This document shows positions 15,247 to 23,848 of a DNA stretch of 34,512 nucleotides, in pieces. Under the pieces are notes generated by a model. That model was not told where the DNA came from, searched no databases, and saw only the letters and a program-made list of their open reading frames with translations. Within the stretch, counting starts at the first letter, position 1, and every line of letters begins with the position of its first letter. The translations under genes were made by a program, and so were the position numbers. The DNA is from a virus, in the IMG/VR virus record IMGVR_UViG_3300010373_000099, positions 1 through 34,512 of that record; one strand, written 5' to 3'.

Positions 15247-17156
15247 CACGTAACCAGATCGCCCGTCGTGTAGGTCACATCCATCCGCAGGATCGTTGCA
15301 TCCAGCGGAACGATGCTGCCCGATGTAAGCTGCAAGGCCGGGGCCATCGCGCTTCCGGTGTTCGGCGTTGAATGCCAGTTGCCGGAAGTCGCCTTGATCA
15401 GGTTCTGGCCCCAGACGGCCGAACCCCAGAGACCGCCGCCCCACACGTTCGATGTCGGGGCGATAGAGCCTGACGGCACAGCCGGGAGATTAACGTCAAA
15501 CTCGGTGTGCATCGAAAGTTGCTCGTTGAGCGGCGCGAGCGATTGCAACACGGCGCGGGTCATGCCCGCTGTTTTCGTGGTCGGCGCTCCGAAGTCGCTA
15601 AACAGTGGAACGTAAGTCCCGGTATAGGGCTGCCCCATATCGGAGCCGGTGACGTTGGCTTCGATTACTTGGGACGCGGTTGATCCGAAGAACAGCCGGT
15701 TTTGAAACACGGCCATGCAGCGGCTATCCCAGCCGGTGAACTTGCCCCACGCTCCAGTTCGCAAATTGGCGACGTACAGAACGGGAGGCAAATTGTTGAC
15801 GGCAGGCGGATTAACGATCGCGATCTGGTTCGCCGACCAAATCTGGCAGCGCCAGTAAGTCCCGGATCTTGCCGAAACCTCGCTATTCCAGATCGTTTCA
15901 ATGGGAGCCGACACGGCCGACGGCGACAGAACCGAAAAATCCTTTTGCAGCGCAGTCGAGAGCGGGATCAGGCCGATGTCGGTCGAAACCACGATGTCAC
16001 CACCAGCGCGGAAGTGCGCCTCCGGTCCAAGCGGCTTGCCAACGCGATAGACACCGACCTTTGACCACGTTGCAGCCGTGCTGGGATCAGTACCTTGATA
16101 AACCGCAACCTCGCCTTCGGTCGTGAAGAAGGCGCAGTACTCCTGCAAGCCTCCCGCGCCGGTCTCAAGTGACCATGACGATCCGAACAGAAGCGAACCG
16201 CCCAGGTTGAACACGCCGCCGAGCGGTAATTCCGTGGCCGCACCGCTGATAGATGCGGCCGGCAGATACCATGCACTCAACGTGTCTTTTTGGATGTAGA
16301 AAAGCCGCTGCTGATGCGTCCAGTTATAGGACAGCTTGGTCAGGTCAACGCCGGTCATCGCCCCGAATAGCAGCGTTGGCGTTCCGCTCGATGTCGCAGA
16401 GCCGGGAGACGTGTTGTTGTCCGTGATGGTCTCGGCGGTCTGGAACGTGCCAGTGACGCCATCAAGCCAAAGCGTCCCGGTCGTGCCATTGTCGATGACA
16501 TGGACAATGGTTCCGGTCGCTGACGATGTGCCGCCCGTCAGTGTCTTGCCTGTCGTGAATGGCGCGGTCTCGGCGGTATAGTTGAAGGCGTAGAGGCTGG
16601 TGTCGGTGATCGGATAGAACGTGGTCCCATCATAAATTTGCTTGGTATCGCTGCCGTTCACCATATCCAGGAATACGCCGCCCGGAGTCGCGAATTGCAC
16701 CACGGACCAATCGCCGCTCGTCAGGCCACTTATGATGACAGAAGCCCGCGTTATCGACGGGATGAACTTAACCGCATCGTCACCGCTGCCAGACGCCACG
16801 AACCGATTACCCAACCCGTCCGTAAAATAAACCTGCGTAATTGCGGTCGAGACATCATAGATTCCGGTCGCAGTCGCGGCGAACATCTTCTCGTTGCTGC
16901 CGTTCTTGTAGGTGAACAGCGAAACGACATCCTCAACGCCGTCTGAAATCACCTGATAGAGCTGCGATCCGCGACGTAGTAACGCGTCCGTCGCGCGTGG
17001 GATGAAGTTCTCTAGGATCAACGCCCCGCCCGACGGCGGTTGCGCCGGATTAGCGTTCGCGATGATGCCGAGCGTCGGCGCCGGGATCGTATACGGCTTA
17101 TAGGTAGCCGGGACTTGCGCCGTTTGTCGTGCGGTGGCGCGACCTGAGCGGATCAT
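15246..17156 (-). CDS. Tail nozzle / packaged-DNA stabilisation protein (P22 gp10-like in position)
   Basis: 636 aa, ATGA-coupled to the adaptor gene. It has beta-propeller-like repeats: ALILENFIPRATDALLRRGSQLY, VSLFTYKNGSNEKMFAATATGIYDV, RLFYIQKDTLSAWYLP, and PVLYVANLRTGAWGKFTGWDSRCMAVFQNRLFFGS. The opening (NPAQPPSGGALILENFIPR) is common to nozzle-type proteins of podoviruses. Residues about 205-260 form a Gly/Thr-rich inserted beta domain. Position after two small adaptors and before ejection genes supports a tail-hub or nozzle role. The family name is inferred. Confidence 0.7.
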   Translation of the reverse strand: MIRSGRATARQTAQVPATYKPYTIPAPTLGIIANANPAQPPSGGALILENFIPRATDALLRRGSQLYQVISDGVEDVVSLFTYKNGSNEKMFAATATGIYDVSTAITQVYFTDGLGNRFVASGSGDDAVKFIPSITRASVIISGLTSGDWSVVQFATPGGVFLDMVNGSDTKQIYDGTTFYPITDTSLYAFNYTAETAPFTTGKTLTGGTSSATGTIVHVIDNGTTGTLWLDGVTGTFQTAETITDNNTSPGSATSSGTPTLLFGAMTGVDLTKLSYNWTHQQRLFYIQKDTLSAWYLPAASISGAATELPLGGVFNLGGSLLFGSSWSLETGAGGLQEYCAFFTTEGEVAVYQGTDPSTAATWSKVGVYRVGKPLGPEAHFRAGGDIVVSTDIGLIPLSTALQKDFSVLSPSAVSAPIETIWNSEVSARSGTYWRCQIWSANQIAIVNPPAVNNLPPVLYVANLRTGAWGKFTGWDSRCMAVFQNRLFFGSTASQVIEANVTGSDMGQPYTGTYVPLFSDFGAPTTKTAGMTRAVLQSLAPLNEQLSMHTEFDVNLPAVPSGSIAPTSNVWGGGLWGSAVWGQNLIKATSGNWHSTPNTGSAMAPALQLTSGSIVPLDATILRMDVTYTTGDLVT

Positions 17157-17764
17157 GGTGAGCGCAGACCTTCATCAAACTTGGCGTAATCGGCAATCGC
17201 GGCCTCGTATTCCGCAAGGTAGTCCTGAAAGTCCTGTCCAAGTTGCCGACGCCAGCGCCAGATCGTGCCCTGTGTCATGAGCCGTTCCGGGACGAGTGGC
17301 ACATCGCCATCAGAACCCCATTTCGCTCCAGTCGGCCCCCATGCATTGCTTTGATAGGTCACTGTCGCCGTCGCTGCGTAAGCCAAATACGGATAGAAAG
17401 AGATCGATCCGGCTGTGAGCAGCGCAAAGCGCGGCGTCCCTTCAATCGGCGTGATGCTGTTCCATTCATCCGGCGAAAGCCCGGTGCGGATCGGTGCGCC
17501 GCTCGATGTCATGACCGACATCCCGGAAATGAGCCGCAGGAAGTCGCTTGGAAGTGACAATGCATCGGCGGCACCAGTCCCCACTAGCGTCGCAGTCTTG
17601 CGCAGCCCCGACCAATCCGCCCGCCGCGCCAGTTCGTCGCCGGCCTCAGTTGAGAATACAGCAATCTTTGTCGCGTTCTGATCGCTGGCGTTCGTCAGCA
17701 CCGACAATAGCGGCTTGACGCCGACGTTCGCTGCGACGTTGTTTGCAATCGTCAAGAGGCTCAT
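17153..17764 (-). CDS. Head-tail adaptor, second of two
   Basis: 203 aa, linked by ATGA overlaps on both sides. The pattern MSLLTIANNVAANVG, then RRADWSGLRKTATL, LPSDFLRLISG, FYPYLAYAATATVTYQSNAW and a C-terminal helix (WRWRRQLGQDFQDYLAEYEAAIADY) is typical of podovirus/siphovirus connector proteins similar to T7 gp11 or P22 gp4-like adaptors. It is expected to dock below the portal and receive the nozzle. Confidence 0.7.
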   Translation of the reverse strand: MSLLTIANNVAANVGVKPLLSVLTNASDQNATKIAVFSTEAGDELARRADWSGLRKTATLVGTGAADALSLPSDFLRLISGMSVMTSSGAPIRTGLSPDEWNSITPIEGTPRFALLTAGSISFYPYLAYAATATVTYQSNAWGPTGAKWGSDGDVPLVPERLMTQGTIWRWRRQLGQDFQDYLAEYEAAIADYAKFDEGLRSP

Positions 17765-18351
17765 GGCGTGCAGCCTACGACACGGACAACGGAATTAGCC
17801 CAGCGCGCCCGCTCGTCACCGACGCGAAATTCCGACATCGCGCCATCGAGTAGTAGCTTCGTAGCTTGGGATAATTCCACATCCTTGAGGAATTTCGCGG
17901 CTTCCAGGCTCACGGCGTACAAATAGACGTTCGGACAGTCAGCCAGCAGCCAGTTGCTTGTGGTCGGTCCCGCCGTCAGCGTTGGCAGCTTGGCGTAATA
18001 TTCAATGTCCCGGTCACCGGAATAGCCGTTGATGTAGATATTCGTCCCGTCAATCGAATACTTCGACCACATCGAACCTGGGCGCTGCGCATCAGCCAAT
18101 GAACCTGCGCGCATCTGATAGCCGTTGAGGCCAAAGACGTGCAGCATTTCGAGAAAGTCAGCCGGTAGCGCAGCAGCGCCATCCGTGAATGTCAACGTGA
18201 CCGCCGTAATCATCTGCCGACAGCGGAGCTCCTTGTTCAGGTATGCCTCAGCCGCCTGAACGAGGCGAGGCATGACATCGGACAGATTGCGGTTCGATAC
18301 GTGGTCGCCAACAGCGAGCCGCAGATCGAGGTAGTCTTGAAGCGCAGCCAC
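17761..18351 (-). CDS. Head-tail adaptor (SU10-type), first of two
   Basis: 196 aa from a GTG at 18351, which overlaps the upstream TAG (TAGTG) and has GAGGGG eight bases before it. A TTG at 18378 lacks such support. The sequence LSDVMPRLVQAAEAYLNKELR, LTFTDGAAALPADFLEMLHV, DIEYYAKLPTL and the helix YAVSLEAAKFLKDVE matches phage adaptor proteins that bind the portal. It is coupled to the second adaptor by ATGA. Confidence 0.7.
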   Translation of the reverse strand: MAALQDYLDLRLAVGDHVSNRNLSDVMPRLVQAAEAYLNKELRCRQMITAVTLTFTDGAAALPADFLEMLHVFGLNGYQMRAGSLADAQRPGSMWSKYSIDGTNIYINGYSGDRDIEYYAKLPTLTAGPTTSNWLLADCPNVYLYAVSLEAAKFLKDVELSQATKLLLDGAMSEFRVGDERARWANSVVRVVGCTP

Positions 18352-18680
18352 TAGACGATCCCCTCTTTGGTCCGCCAAGCCCTGTTGCTGCTATCATTCA
18401 GCCAGCGTGACAGATAAGCGTCATCGCCCTGCTCGTGAGCCTTCAGCAGACCAAGGTTCTCGTCGTGCAGGAGATTGAGCGGCACCGATGCAACGCGATG
18501 ATAGTCGCCCTTCCATGCCTTGCCGGCAGCGTTACGGACTGCCTCATTCTCGGCTATGGTTGCGGTGACGGGATAATCCACTCGCCAATGCGTCTGTGCA
18601 CCGTCGAACATGACCCACACCGAGCGGCCGGTCTGGTAATCGTATTCAAACAATTCCCAGTCGCCGTCCTTGATCGTCAT
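18351..18680 (-). CDS. Conserved small virion-operon protein
   Basis: 109 aa beginning MTIKDGDWELFEYDYQTGRSVW and containing VRNAAGKAWKGDYHRVASVPLNLL and a Trp-rich end. Proteins of this type are common between capsid and adaptor genes in short-tailed phages of alpha- and gammaproteobacteria. No motif reveals a function. It starts a few bases after the previous stop, with GGAA upstream. A head-completion accessory is plausible. Confidence 0.65.
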   Translation of the reverse strand: MTIKDGDWELFEYDYQTGRSVWVMFDGAQTHWRVDYPVTATIAENEAVRNAAGKAWKGDYHRVASVPLNLLHDENLGLLKAHEQGDDAYLSRWLNDSSNRAWRTKEGIV

Positions 18681-18682
18681 GG

Positions 18683-18874
18683 TTATTCCGGCCGTGTTTT
18701 GCCGGCCTGAACGCGGCGGACCGCGCCCGATGCGATGCCGTCAACCACCTTTTCGTCGAGCGGGACTTTTACCCATGTTCCCTGACGGATGCGCTCGGCC
18801 TTGCCCGGTTCGCCGACCCAGATATCACGCAAAATCTCGATCTCGATTTCCGGCACTTGCTGTTTGTCTGCCAT
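18683..18874 (-). CDS. Small acidic late protein
   Basis: 63 aa starting at the ATG at 18874, because GGAG lies five bases upstream; the longer frame would start inside the terminator. The sequence (EIEIEILRDIWVGEPGKAERIRQGTWVKVP) suggests a small beta-barrel. Its start directly follows a terminator, so it needs read-through from capsid transcription. Role unknown. Confidence 0.65.
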   Translation of the reverse strand: MADKQQVPEIEIEILRDIWVGEPGKAERIRQGTWVKVPLDEKVVDGIASGAVRRVQAGKTRPE

Positions 18875-18887
18875 GCTGGCTCCATAG

Positions 18888-18915
18888 AAAAAGGGGCCGC
18901 ACAAGGCAGCCCCTT
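18888..18915 (-). terminator. Intrinsic terminator after the capsid/decoration genes
   Basis: On the minus strand, a 10-bp stem (AAGGGGCTGC / GCGGCCCCTT, one G-T wobble) with a 5-base loop runs into TTTTT. On the plus strand the wobble becomes a C-A mismatch, so the signal favours minus-strand transcripts. It lies 20 bp after the decoration-protein stop and just before the next ribosome site. Confidence 0.85.
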
Positions 18916-18934
18916 CTTGTTGATGTTAGGCCGA

Positions 18935-19381
18935 TTACGAAACGGCGGCGCTCACAGACGAGGTAACGGTGCCAGAGCCGATCAGTGCCGCATTCACGCG
19001 CCACAGATTCGCCGCCACGTCCTCACATTCGACATACGAGCCGGCAATGCCGCCGGTCGTGCTGCCGTTCATGGTGATCGTGTCGTCGGTGCCGGTGATT
19101 GCTTCTCCGAAGTCGGCACCTGCCGCGCCGGTCGCAAGGCTGGTCGTGATATGACCGGCCATGGTGTCGGAGGCATTGGCGACCTGTAGGATAAAGCTGT
19201 TCGACGTGATCGTGGTCCCGACCATGACGCGAAAACGAGCGCCGGAGCCGGAAGCGGCCGGAAGCGTAACGGTGCACCCGGCAGCGCGATTGACCACAAC
19301 GATTCCGTCATTGTGGTGGGAGTAGTCGAGCGTCAGCGCCGAAGCAGTGACGACAGTGGGTTTAAGGGCAGTCATGCTCAT
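18935..19381 (-). CDS. Putative capsid decoration / head fibre-like protein
   Basis: 148 aa with strong AAGGAG spacing. It is Thr/Ala/Gly-rich with beta repeats (TVVTASALTLDYSHHNDGIVVV, CTVTLPAASGSGARFRVMVG, SFILQVANASDTMAGHI, LWRVNAALIGSG). This fold pattern is seen in small capsid-associated proteins and head fibres. It follows the major capsid gene by 11 bp and precedes a strong terminator, as expected for a highly expressed capsid partner. A decoration role is inferred. Confidence 0.65.
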   Translation of the reverse strand: MSMTALKPTVVTASALTLDYSHHNDGIVVVNRAAGCTVTLPAASGSGARFRVMVGTTITSNSFILQVANASDTMAGHITTSLATGAAGADFGEAITGTDDTITMNGSTTGGIAGSYVECEDVAANLWRVNAALIGSGTVTSSVSAAVS

Positions 19382-19392
19382 GTGCGTTCTCC

Positions 19393-20385
19393 TTAGCTCG
19401 CCGCCGTCAGCCCAAAGAGGTCTGCGGCAACCCCGAGCCCCTTTTCGTTGCTCACCTTGAGCGTGCCCTCGCCAATGATAACGCCGGCATCCGCGTCCGC
19501 ATTGACCCGAACCTTCTTGTCCTCCTGGATTTTACGCAGCCAGAGGAACGACACCATGTCAGTGTCGAGGAAGAAGGCATTACGCGCCACGCCGGCAGAA
19601 GTCGCCATGACGCGGTTGGGCTTCACCATGATCCGGCCGAACGGGCCTTCGTAAATGTCCGCGTTGGCGATGATGGTGTTGTTGCTGCCGTTATCGACCG
19701 AATACCGGAACGGCGCGACATTGCTGTCCGACATGAAGGTGACAAACACCGACTTGACGTAAGGCGACACAACAACGGAGCGGAAGTTTGCGCCGGAGTT
19801 ATAGCCCTGCTGCATCACGTCATCCATGATGGTCTTGGTGAAGGCGCGCTGCGACCCATTCGTGGCCGCAACCGTCAGGCCGGTGCCAGCATTGAAGCCG
19901 CCATTCGACCCGCCCGCGTCACGGCTGACGTTGGTCGCGATCCAGGTCGGCAAGCCGCCAAACTCGCGGGTTGAGCCTCCGACGGAAGCGTTGTTGGTCA
20001 CAATCGCCAACTCGACATCCTTGCGGATTTCAACGCCCTTCTTCAGCTTCTGGTGCTTGCGCTTCTGCACCTTGCCGGCCTCGTCCACAACCTCCTGAGT
20101 GTTGGAGATGATCCAGTCCTTGCGTAGAATCTGGGTGTAGTCGCCCATACGAACTGGCGGCGTGACCTGACCGAAGTTGTATTCCTCGCCTTCCGGGCGG
20201 ATGTTCTCAGCGGGGGCGGCGAGCTCTTCGGTTTCCCACTCGGGATGCACCGAAACGCATTTGCCCTTGGGAATCATGGTGTAGATCGGCGTATCTTCCG
20301 GGGTAATGCGGGACACGATGTCCGAAAGTTCTTCCCGGTTGCCGACCGCAGAAGTCGTCAGGAATGTATTGGTAACAGCGGCCAT
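19393..20385 (-). CDS. Major capsid protein, SU10/DUF5309 type
   Basis: 330 aa with the strongest ribosome site in the late region (AGGAGG). It matches the SU10-type HK97-fold capsid family. N-terminal NREELSDIVSRITPEDTPIYTMIPKG is followed by WETEELAAP, TQILRKDWIISNTQEVVDEAGK, a helix with KKGVEIRKDVELAIVTNN (spine-like), FGGLPTWIATNV, and the C-terminal VAADLFGLTAAS. The neighbouring scaffold and decoration genes support the call. Confidence 0.88.
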   Translation of the reverse strand: MAAVTNTFLTTSAVGNREELSDIVSRITPEDTPIYTMIPKGKCVSVHPEWETEELAAPAENIRPEGEEYNFGQVTPPVRMGDYTQILRKDWIISNTQEVVDEAGKVQKRKHQKLKKGVEIRKDVELAIVTNNASVGGSTREFGGLPTWIATNVSRDAGGSNGGFNAGTGLTVAATNGSQRAFTKTIMDDVMQQGYNSGANFRSVVVSPYVKSVFVTFMSDSNVAPFRYSVDNGSNNTIIANADIYEGPFGRIMVKPNRVMATSAGVARNAFFLDTDMVSFLWLRKIQEDKKVRVNADADAGVIIGEGTLKVSNEKGLGVAADLFGLTAAS

Positions 20386-20410
20386 TATGGCCTCCTATTG
20401 AAGATGGGTT

Positions 20411-21364
20411 TCACTCAAAGTCGATTGCCATGGCGTCATGGATCGACCCGGTTTTCGCCAACCTCTTCATTGCATCCTGATTTGCCCGAACTTTCGCAGG
20501 CGCTTGTCGCTTCTGCTGGGCCATCGGCGGGACATTGGCGACCTTTTGCGTCGCCTTTGCCTTCGCCTTCTCGGCATCCATGCCCAGCTTGGCGTAGTAG
20601 GCCAGCTTGAACATGCGATGATCCGTCACCCCTTCCAAATCCGCTTGCGAATAGCCGAGTTCGCCGGCGACGCGGGTTACGTCGTCAAAGAACTTCTTTC
20701 GCGTTTCGGGTTTGGCGGTCTGCGGGAATGCCTCCGCGAGCTTGGCGTTCTCCGACTGCAACAGTTCGGCGCGCTGCTCTTGGGTGAGCGTGTTCACCGC
20801 ATCTTTCGGGGCTTGGGCCTGTTCTATCACAGATGCCACCTGGGCCATCATCGCGTCATGCATGGCCTTGTCCGCGACGTACTTGCCGGGGTCAGTCATG
20901 GCTAGAGTGGGGTCAGGGGCGGGCGGTATCTGTTTAACCAGGAGGTCTGCAATGGCGTTCACCGATTGGGTGACGCGGGTTGACAATGCCTCAAGATCGC
21001 GGCGCTTGTTGCCAAGCTCTTGCGTCTTGCGGGTATAGTCCGCCTGTCGCTGATAACCGGCCTTTAGCTCACTCAGCGGGAGCTTTTCGCCAGCAACATC
21101 GACAATGACATCATCCTTGACCTCGGCAGGCTGTGCGCCCTCCTCGGTCTCGGCGTTGTCTGCGGGTTCTTCGGCCTCTTGCCCATCTTCAACGGGCGCA
21201 TCCGTCTCGCTGTCGGTTTCGGTCCCGCTCTGCTCAACTTCCTGGTTGGCCTGTTCTTCAGGCTCCTCGAAATTCAGGTTTTCGGGATTGTCGAGAGCGT
21301 CGGAGGGTTGAACGCTATCGCTTCCGGCATCTTCCGATGCCAGATTGGCGGCTGCTTCGCTCAT
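20411..21364 (-). CDS. Scaffolding protein
   Basis: 317 aa. The first 90 residues are extremely acidic and disordered (Glu/Asp-rich, no aromatic residues). A VDVAGEKLPLSELKAGYQRQADYTRKTQELG segment follows, then long helices, and a basic, Gln/Lys-rich C-terminus (QQKRQAPAKVRANQDAMKRLAK). This is the usual layout of phage scaffolds, whose basic C-terminal helix binds the capsid protein. It lies directly before the major capsid gene. AAGGA is the ribosome site. Confidence 0.8.
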   Translation of the reverse strand: MSEAAANLASEDAGSDSVQPSDALDNPENLNFEEPEEQANQEVEQSGTETDSETDAPVEDGQEAEEPADNAETEEGAQPAEVKDDVIVDVAGEKLPLSELKAGYQRQADYTRKTQELGNKRRDLEALSTRVTQSVNAIADLLVKQIPPAPDPTLAMTDPGKYVADKAMHDAMMAQVASVIEQAQAPKDAVNTLTQEQRAELLQSENAKLAEAFPQTAKPETRKKFFDDVTRVAGELGYSQADLEGVTDHRMFKLAYYAKLGMDAEKAKAKATQKVANVPPMAQQKRQAPAKVRANQDAMKRLAKTGSIHDAMAIDFE

Positions 21365-21386
21365 GTGTGGTCCTTAGTGCTATGCC

Positions 21387-21617
21387 CTATGCGGGCGCTT
21401 GCTTGCGGCTGGTCGATTGGTCTTCCCGAGAGATGACTTCGACGCGCGACCGCAAGTCGCGAATAGCCTTGACCTGCGCTAGGTGCGCCTGCCGGGCCTC
21501 GTGATCGTCGTATTCGGCATAGACCGCAGCATTCACCGCGGCCTTTTCAAGCTCGTCCATAAGCTCGGAATAGAGCGGGATGGATAGAATATCGCGGGCA
21601 GCTTCGGCGCGGGTCAC
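21387..21617 (-). CDS. Small protein between portal and scaffold
   Basis: 76 aa from a GTG that overlaps the portal stop (GTGA). It is a helical protein with hydrophobic heptads and charged residues (LYSELMDELEKAAVNAAVYAEYDDHEARQAHLAQVKAIRDLR). It is tightly coupled to the portal. It might be a small head-assembly factor, but no family is recognised. Confidence 0.6.
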   Translation of the reverse strand: MTRAEAARDILSIPLYSELMDELEKAAVNAAVYAEYDDHEARQAHLAQVKAIRDLRSRVEVISREDQSTSRKQAPA

Positions 21618-23839
21618 TGCGCCGCCCTCTGCTCACCACGTTCAAACGCCTTGCCGATCGATGCCGCTTGTGCTTGCGCTATGGCCGACTCTCGGTCCTT
21701 TTCGGCGCGCTGGTCGGCACGGTCCATCTCTTCGCGCTTCAACGCAGCATCGCTTTCCATCTTCGCCAGCGCAATGCGCTCGTTTGATGCGATCTTCTCG
21801 CGCTCAAGCTGCATCTTGTCGGCGTCAGCCTGCGCTTTAAGCTGCGCGTCGTGGACCTTGGCCTGCGTCTCTTTTTCGAGTTCCGCCTGTTTGATGACCA
21901 GATCGGCGTCGCGCTGTTCGCGTTCCTTCGATGCTTCGACCTGCATTTTCTTGTCGAACATTTGCATTTGAACCTGCCCCTTGGCCTGCTCAATCTGCAA
22001 CGCGCCTTGCGTCTTTTCCTGCTCCGGCGACGGCTTATTCTGCTGCGCCTGCAACAGTGCCTGAATTTCCTGCTCGTCAGGCTTGGTGAAGAACATATCC
22101 GGAGATTTCAGCCCCGCAGCCTCAACCACCTTCGAAACCGCGTTGTAAAGCTGGTCGGGCTTGACGAACGGGTTGTTCGGGCCGAATGCCGCCAGAAGCT
22201 TTTCCTGCATCGTCAAGACGAACTGCATCATCATCAGGTCGCGCTCGCGCGTACCAGCGCCAAGCCCGGTATTGACCGTGCAGTCCATATCCGCGTTCCA
22301 GGTGCGCGGATCAAACTCAACCCACTGGTTGCGCAGACGGACCGTGCGCGGCTGATCCTGGTGCTGAATGATCAGTTTGAGCAACCCGCGAAACACCGGC
22401 TTGAGGCAGTTCGCAATGGTGCGGACCATCAATTCGGTCTGTCCGATGCCAGCCTGCTCGATCATGGCCGACGCCTTGGCTGTCATGTTCTGCAAGGCGT
22501 CCGGGGCCATGCCGCTGGAAGCGTCAGAAATGCCCGTGCGGTCGTGTTTCTCCTCATCGAGGTACGCGAGCATCTGGAACGATTTATCGGCCACAAAGGG
22601 CACGACGTTGAAACCAAGGGCCGTCCTGACATCTAGACCGGCCGTGACGCGAATGGGCAGGCCGAAAGCCGGGTTTGTCACCGCCTCCGGGTTAACGATC
22701 TTCCCTTCTTGAACGATCGGCTGCTGGTTGTTCTGCCAGTACAGGTTATCGAGGGTCTGGCGCAGCAACACCGTCTTGATACGCTGGATTTCGGCAACGT
22801 CATCCGTGACTGAATTGCCTTCCCATTGATGCGGGCGGCGCTCGCAGACAATATCGGCGTAGTTGATTTCATCCCACGGCTCGTTTTCGAGCAGATATTT
22901 TTCGTTCAAACCACCCGCGAACACCAGCCGGCGCAACTCCGCGATGCCGTCGCCATCAACGTCAATCCGCGCCAACAGTTCATAATACTCGATCTCCTCC
23001 ATCGCCTTTGAGGCTGGATCGTCACGGACCCATTCCTCACGGCGGCGCGTGGTCGCCTCTGCATCCTGCTCGTTGCTGTTCGCCCCAGCCATCGGGATCA
23101 GGTCAACCTTGTCCCGATCATAACCCATCGCCACCAGATCAGAGCGGCGAATGCGGTAGTTCTCGCCAATAATGGGCGAATCCAGCATCGTCAGCGCGTC
23201 GGGATGCATCAGGAAGTTTTCAGGCGTTACCGCCGCCAGCTTCGGACAAGACTTGGTGATCTTGCGGCGAATCCGGCAGTCGTGCACCGGGACCGGCATC
23301 ACGCCATGCGGCGTCTCGATCGTTTCCTGCCGCGCGGTGTGTTCCAGCACCTCTACGGCGTCATCAGACACGAGCTGCGTAAACGCCATGTCGTCAAGCC
23401 CGGAATGCTCCGAATACTTGACCTCGATCTTCTTGTCCTGCCACCACTTGATGATGCCGTTGCGAAGCCGCAGCGCGTCGTCGATCGCGTCGTGAACCGC
23501 GTTAGGGCCGTCGCTCTCTGGGAATACCAGCGAGTTGATGTAGTCCGTGGCCTGATCTGCTGCCGCCTCATCCCCCTGCTGGTTTGGCTGGTACTCGACA
23601 ACCTTGTCATTGCCAAGGATGATGCGAATGACAGACGGCAGAACCTTCTTGACCTCGCCACGAACGTCACGCGAGACAACCTTCGACCGGCCGTCATCAG
23701 ACGGCGTGTCCTTCATCTCGCCGTCGAAATACTCCATTGCCCGCAAACGGTCAGGCTGTTGGATCACGCGATAGGCTTCGCAGTCCCGGACAAGGCTTTG
23801 AACTACCTTGCACAGGTCCGCGTCTTGCATTTCTGGCAT
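21614..23839 (-). CDS. Portal protein (P22-like large podovirus type)
   Basis: 741 aa, ATG with AAGGAA five bases upstream. N-terminal DLCKVVQSLVRDCEAYRVI, then RDVRGEVKKVLPSVIRIILGNDKVVEYQPNQQGDE and RNGIIKWWQDKK fit the wing and clip of P22-type portals. ITPENFLMHPDALTMLDSP-like and DRTGISDASSGMAPDALQNMTAKASAMIEQAG (stem/crown region) are characteristic. Residues about 609-741 form a long charged coiled coil with Gln/Glu/Lys repeats, like the P22 barrel. It forms the DNA entry channel and binds terminase and adaptors. Confidence 0.88.
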   Translation of the reverse strand: MPEMQDADLCKVVQSLVRDCEAYRVIQQPDRLRAMEYFDGEMKDTPSDDGRSKVVSRDVRGEVKKVLPSVIRIILGNDKVVEYQPNQQGDEAAADQATDYINSLVFPESDGPNAVHDAIDDALRLRNGIIKWWQDKKIEVKYSEHSGLDDMAFTQLVSDDAVEVLEHTARQETIETPHGVMPVPVHDCRIRRKITKSCPKLAAVTPENFLMHPDALTMLDSPIIGENYRIRRSDLVAMGYDRDKVDLIPMAGANSNEQDAEATTRRREEWVRDDPASKAMEEIEYYELLARIDVDGDGIAELRRLVFAGGLNEKYLLENEPWDEINYADIVCERRPHQWEGNSVTDDVAEIQRIKTVLLRQTLDNLYWQNNQQPIVQEGKIVNPEAVTNPAFGLPIRVTAGLDVRTALGFNVVPFVADKSFQMLAYLDEEKHDRTGISDASSGMAPDALQNMTAKASAMIEQAGIGQTELMVRTIANCLKPVFRGLLKLIIQHQDQPRTVRLRNQWVEFDPRTWNADMDCTVNTGLGAGTRERDLMMMQFVLTMQEKLLAAFGPNNPFVKPDQLYNAVSKVVEAAGLKSPDMFFTKPDEQEIQALLQAQQNKPSPEQEKTQGALQIEQAKGQVQMQMFDKKMQVEASKEREQRDADLVIKQAELEKETQAKVHDAQLKAQADADKMQLEREKIASNERIALAKMESDAALKREEMDRADQRAEKDRESAIAQAQAASIGKAFERGEQRAAQ

Positions 23840-23848
23840 TGATGTTCC